64,000 nucleotides of DNA from Marisa cornuarietis (Eukaryota > Mollusca > Gastropoda > Architaenioglossa > Ampullariidae). The notes under the pieces are model-generated. The model was not told where the DNA came from. It worked only from the letters and a program-made list of their open reading frames with translations, and did not search any database. Position 1 is the stretch's first letter; every line of letters begins with the position of its first letter. The stretch lies in contig SMMW01000056.1 of NCBI GenBank assembly GCA_004794655.1, forward strand, positions 3,749,001 through 3,813,000, read 5' to 3'. Both the position numbers and the translations under genes were made by a program. This document shows, one piece after another, positions 61,001 to 64,000 of the stretch.

Positions 61001-63755
61001 ATCTTCTTGACTAATATTTCTTGTAAGAATCACTGATCTCCCGTCCTGTTTGTTTTCAGTTAATTCGTGATTGAGATATCTACATAAGGTGTGGGATATT
61101 TTGTAAAAAAAAACAAAACAAAAAAACAAACAAACCCAGTGACAATAAAGAAAAGTATCTGGCTTATCACATGAACACAAAAGCAAAGAAAAACGAGTGA
61201 AAACAATAATTTATATTGAGACCATTACAATGACATCAGGTCATTTATACTGTCGTCATGTTCTTATTCAAAGCTTCGAAGGGCTGAACATGTTCCATTA
61301 TTCAAGTTGAAGTCCATTAGTACTTCTAGATGTCTACAGGTGTGAGTACGATTAAATGTCTTTCGATATATGTACGAGTACTTCTAGATGTCTTCAGATT
61401 ATTACTTGTGCACTTTAAGTACTAATATTAATTATTTAGGTGTCTTTCTTGATAAATACATCTAGACATCTACAGGTAGTAGTAATTGTAGAAGTCTATA
61501 GGTTGTTGAGGGTTTCATGAGTCATACAGAGAGCTCCGCGATCATTTTGTATTCTTTTATACCTACATGTAAGATAAGGAGCTGCGTCCGCGCAGGCCGA
61601 CAAAGATGTTCATAATAGAAGTCCGTCGATCTTTGATTTCCAGTAGTTTGGAAACGGAGTCCATCTTCAGGATGGTCGACAGTCGACCTGTCGTCAGCTC
61701 CAGAGATGCACACATCATGTTGGCCTCGTCCCACCCTTTGCCGCTGGCCTTGATGAGCACGAAGCAGCTGCCCTCAGCTGTGAAAAAGCCTGGACCACAC
61801 TCTTCAGTCGTGTAGGGGCAGTCAGACTCGTCCTTCATGTCCAGACAGTCAGCAAACAGGTTACACGGGAAGTGCTGCTGGTAGGGGCTCCAGTTACTGA
61901 CAGAGGAACAGTTCCACCTTCCAGATGCTAGCTTTTGTGGTAACGTAGAGGGATCGTGGAAAGAAAACAACAGTTTGAAACCGTACTTGTAATAGGAGCC
62001 TTTTCCCGACACAAAGTGGAAGTAAAGGACAGGAACAGTATATACAGCTGCTGAAGGAGGAAAAGAACCACATTCTTTGGTCAGCAGATTGCTGGATTCT
62101 GTGTTACTGTGGTATATCTCTAAGTACGATGCATCTGAAAATGCCCACGAGCAACTCTGCAAGTTCACATCCACAAAACTAACCATCACAGAGCGGTTGT
62201 CAGGAACCGGAACCTTTACCCAACTATCCATAAAATATGGAAGCTCACTCTCACTGTCCCATCCTGGTGTCTGCAAAAAACCTGAAATAACACATTTTGA
62301 TGATTATAGTCAGTGTTTGGTCGGTCGGCGATCGGTTCTACGACTGAGTATTACTCTGTGCATTACACTGAAAATTACTCGAAATTCCTTCATTCAAGTT
62401 CTATTGCCGCTGAAGCCGCCGTGAGAAACCCCTGACAAGTCTGCAGGTGAGACATCAAGATATGAGTTGGTTCCAGCCATTGGTGATCCCACCTGCCGAC
62501 CAGGTCGCGGGAGGTTGTATTAATGGGTAAACAACGAGATGTTGTAGAGACGTTATATTTGATAATCAGGGAATTAAAAGTAACAAATCACTCAATAATA
62601 ACTATCGTATTTAGTCTTATCCCCCCTCCCAACTGCCAAACACACAATAACAAAATTTTCGGTAGTACTCCTATTGTTGACGGGAAGCGTGTAAGCTATT
62701 AAGATTTGGAGCAGCTTTGTTATAATATTTATTTGAATTCCTAATTGGTGGATTAAAATAAAAAGCTCCGTTAAACAAAGGATAATCAGAACAAACTAAT
62801 ACATCGATGTTATTTATCTTCCCTTCGTTAGAGACGGACTACGGCGTGTCCCCAGCTCCACACCCCTTTGATCTGAGCCGCGAGCGCACTGAGCGCTGAC
62901 AGCCTGTCAGAGGTAAGGACAACACCTGTGCAGATAATGATGTGTCATTGTGAATTACTGTGCTATTGATTACTTATAGATCCACAGTTATTCAACACAC
63001 TACATCCCCGGTGACCACCCTTACTGTAAATGCTTGTGGACTTCACAAAGAGGTTGCATGATACACAGAAAGAATGAACTAAACTTAGAGATATGCTTAC
63101 CTGTTGTAGGCGAAGTATAGTTAAGCTCCAGCTGCGGCTTCTCTAAAGTGGAAGCAGCTGTGAAACGAATCTTAAGGGAAACATTTTTTGTGATGGACTG
63201 AATGTCAGTTTCCAGTCGAATGGAAGCAGAATTAGTGAAGCTAAATATTTGCCAAGAAATCACCAGTAGACAGGAGTTACGCAGAAGCGTTCTGTCGACT
63301 CCAGTGTCTGTAATCAAAAGCTGGATCCCACAGCCTTGCTTGTGGATGTGGGTGAACTTCAAAACCTTGTTAGGTGCCACATAAAGGTGAAGGAGGCAAG
63401 TGTGTAGTGATGTCGAAACAATTTCTGTGCCGTCCAGTTCCAGAAGCCCTTCACTCGCTGTCAACATTAGTGTTGCGTTTGTGTGAAGACAGCTTTTGAT
63501 CTCCGAGGTTGTGAGGTGAAGGAGGGGAGCACCTGATGTCGATAAAGTGGAGTTGTTTGTTGTTGTGACGACCTCATCAGAGATAATGGTGACCTTTGGC
63601 GTGTGTTGTAGAATGCTGTTGGTGGTGTTGTGTGTGACACTTGATGTAATGTGAGGAGTGGGTGTGTACTCCATTTCCACGCTTACTGACTGAGGATAAG
63701 TGTTTTTAATCCAGCTAGATAAAATCCCGATAATAATTAAAAAGTTCAAACGCAT
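58056..63755 (-). CDS. GRL101-type receptor: CUB-like, CUB, LDLa, C-type-lectin-like, LDLa, LRR and 7TM (gene E)
   Basis: Four exons, 63755-63101, 62281-61567, 60863-60332 and 60146-58056, give about 1330 residues with the same intron phases (1, 2, 0) as gene D. A signal peptide (about 1-22) precedes a short Thr-rich stretch and a CUB-like domain. Exon 2 encodes a CUB domain, an LDLa and half of the lectin-like fold. Exon 3 finishes the lectin-like fold and adds an LDLa. Exon 4 completes a split LDLa and adds two more, then LRRs, a CC hinge and seven helices starting near residue 1014. TM3 ends DRF and TM7 carries NPFLY, so G-protein coupling is plausible. The protein is about 280 residues shorter than D, mainly because it lacks D's long Ser/Thr-rich stalk. 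It is a tandem paralogue of D, with exon 4 collinear at a constant offset of 18,035 bp at several points. Confidence 0.87.
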
Positions 63756-64000
63756 TTTTCCTCGGTATTTATTCCTTAAAAAGTGGATTTATTAATGTTT
63801 CATATGAGAAACTTCAGCCACTTCAACTACGGTGTCTGATACTTCAGTATGTCTGTCAGGAACTTTGGTATGTATTACAGATACCCCAATATTTCTTGCC
63901 GATACCTCCGTGTTCTTTTACAAATACTTCAGCATTTATTACAAGTACTTCAATATTTATTATTCATTCGTCAGTATGTTTTAGCATATACTTTTCTTGA

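Overview
This window looks like nuclear DNA of a mollusc, most likely a gastropod. The evidence is (i) two large receptor genes of the GRL101 type (LDL-receptor class A repeats, leucine-rich repeats and a relaxin-receptor-like 7TM domain), a family expanded in snails; (ii) spliced genes with canonical GT-AG introns; and (iii) tRNA-derived SINEs, an L2/CR1-type LINE and very many micro- and minisatellites. No bacterial operons, CRISPR arrays or rRNA genes were seen.

Layout. All six protein gene models are on the minus strand. 2.5-5.0 kb: TNF-receptor-like gene A. 5.8-7.0 kb: an AT-rich 36-bp satellite. 7-25 kb: gene-poor, with a MITE, several SINEs, an almost complete LINE (about 12.2-15.9 kb, one frameshift) and a 44-bp minisatellite with a higher-order period (19.5-20.9 kb). 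28.5-30.7 kb and 33.8-35.2 kb: TNF-receptor-like genes B and C. 38.9-39.3 kb: a possible two-exon gene for a 69-residue membrane peptide. 40.0-46.8 kb and 58.1-63.8 kb: receptor genes D and E. 48-54.7 kb: dense minisatellites and CA/TG tracts. A decayed fragment of the D/E family lies at 56.7 kb.

Genes A, B and C were assembled by following reading frame and splice sites. Each has a signal peptide, one (B, C) or two (A) six-cysteine modules resembling the BCMA/TACI cysteine-rich domain, one membrane helix and a short tail without a death domain. Every intron is phase 1. They look like a tandemly duplicated family of small death-domain-free TNF receptors. In A, the exon for the second cysteine module is frame-neutral, has a weak donor and has a (TG)n microsatellite at its acceptor, so it may be skipped to give a one-module receptor.

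Genes D and E share four exons and the order CUB-like, CUB, LDLa, C-type-lectin-like, LDLa repeats, LRR, 7TM. Over 288 bp, covering the last two LDLa repeats and the LRR N-cap, they are identical in sequence although the flanks have diverged, which points to recent gene conversion. Both families look like surface receptors, so the region may be a cluster of recognition/immune receptors. That functional grouping is inference.
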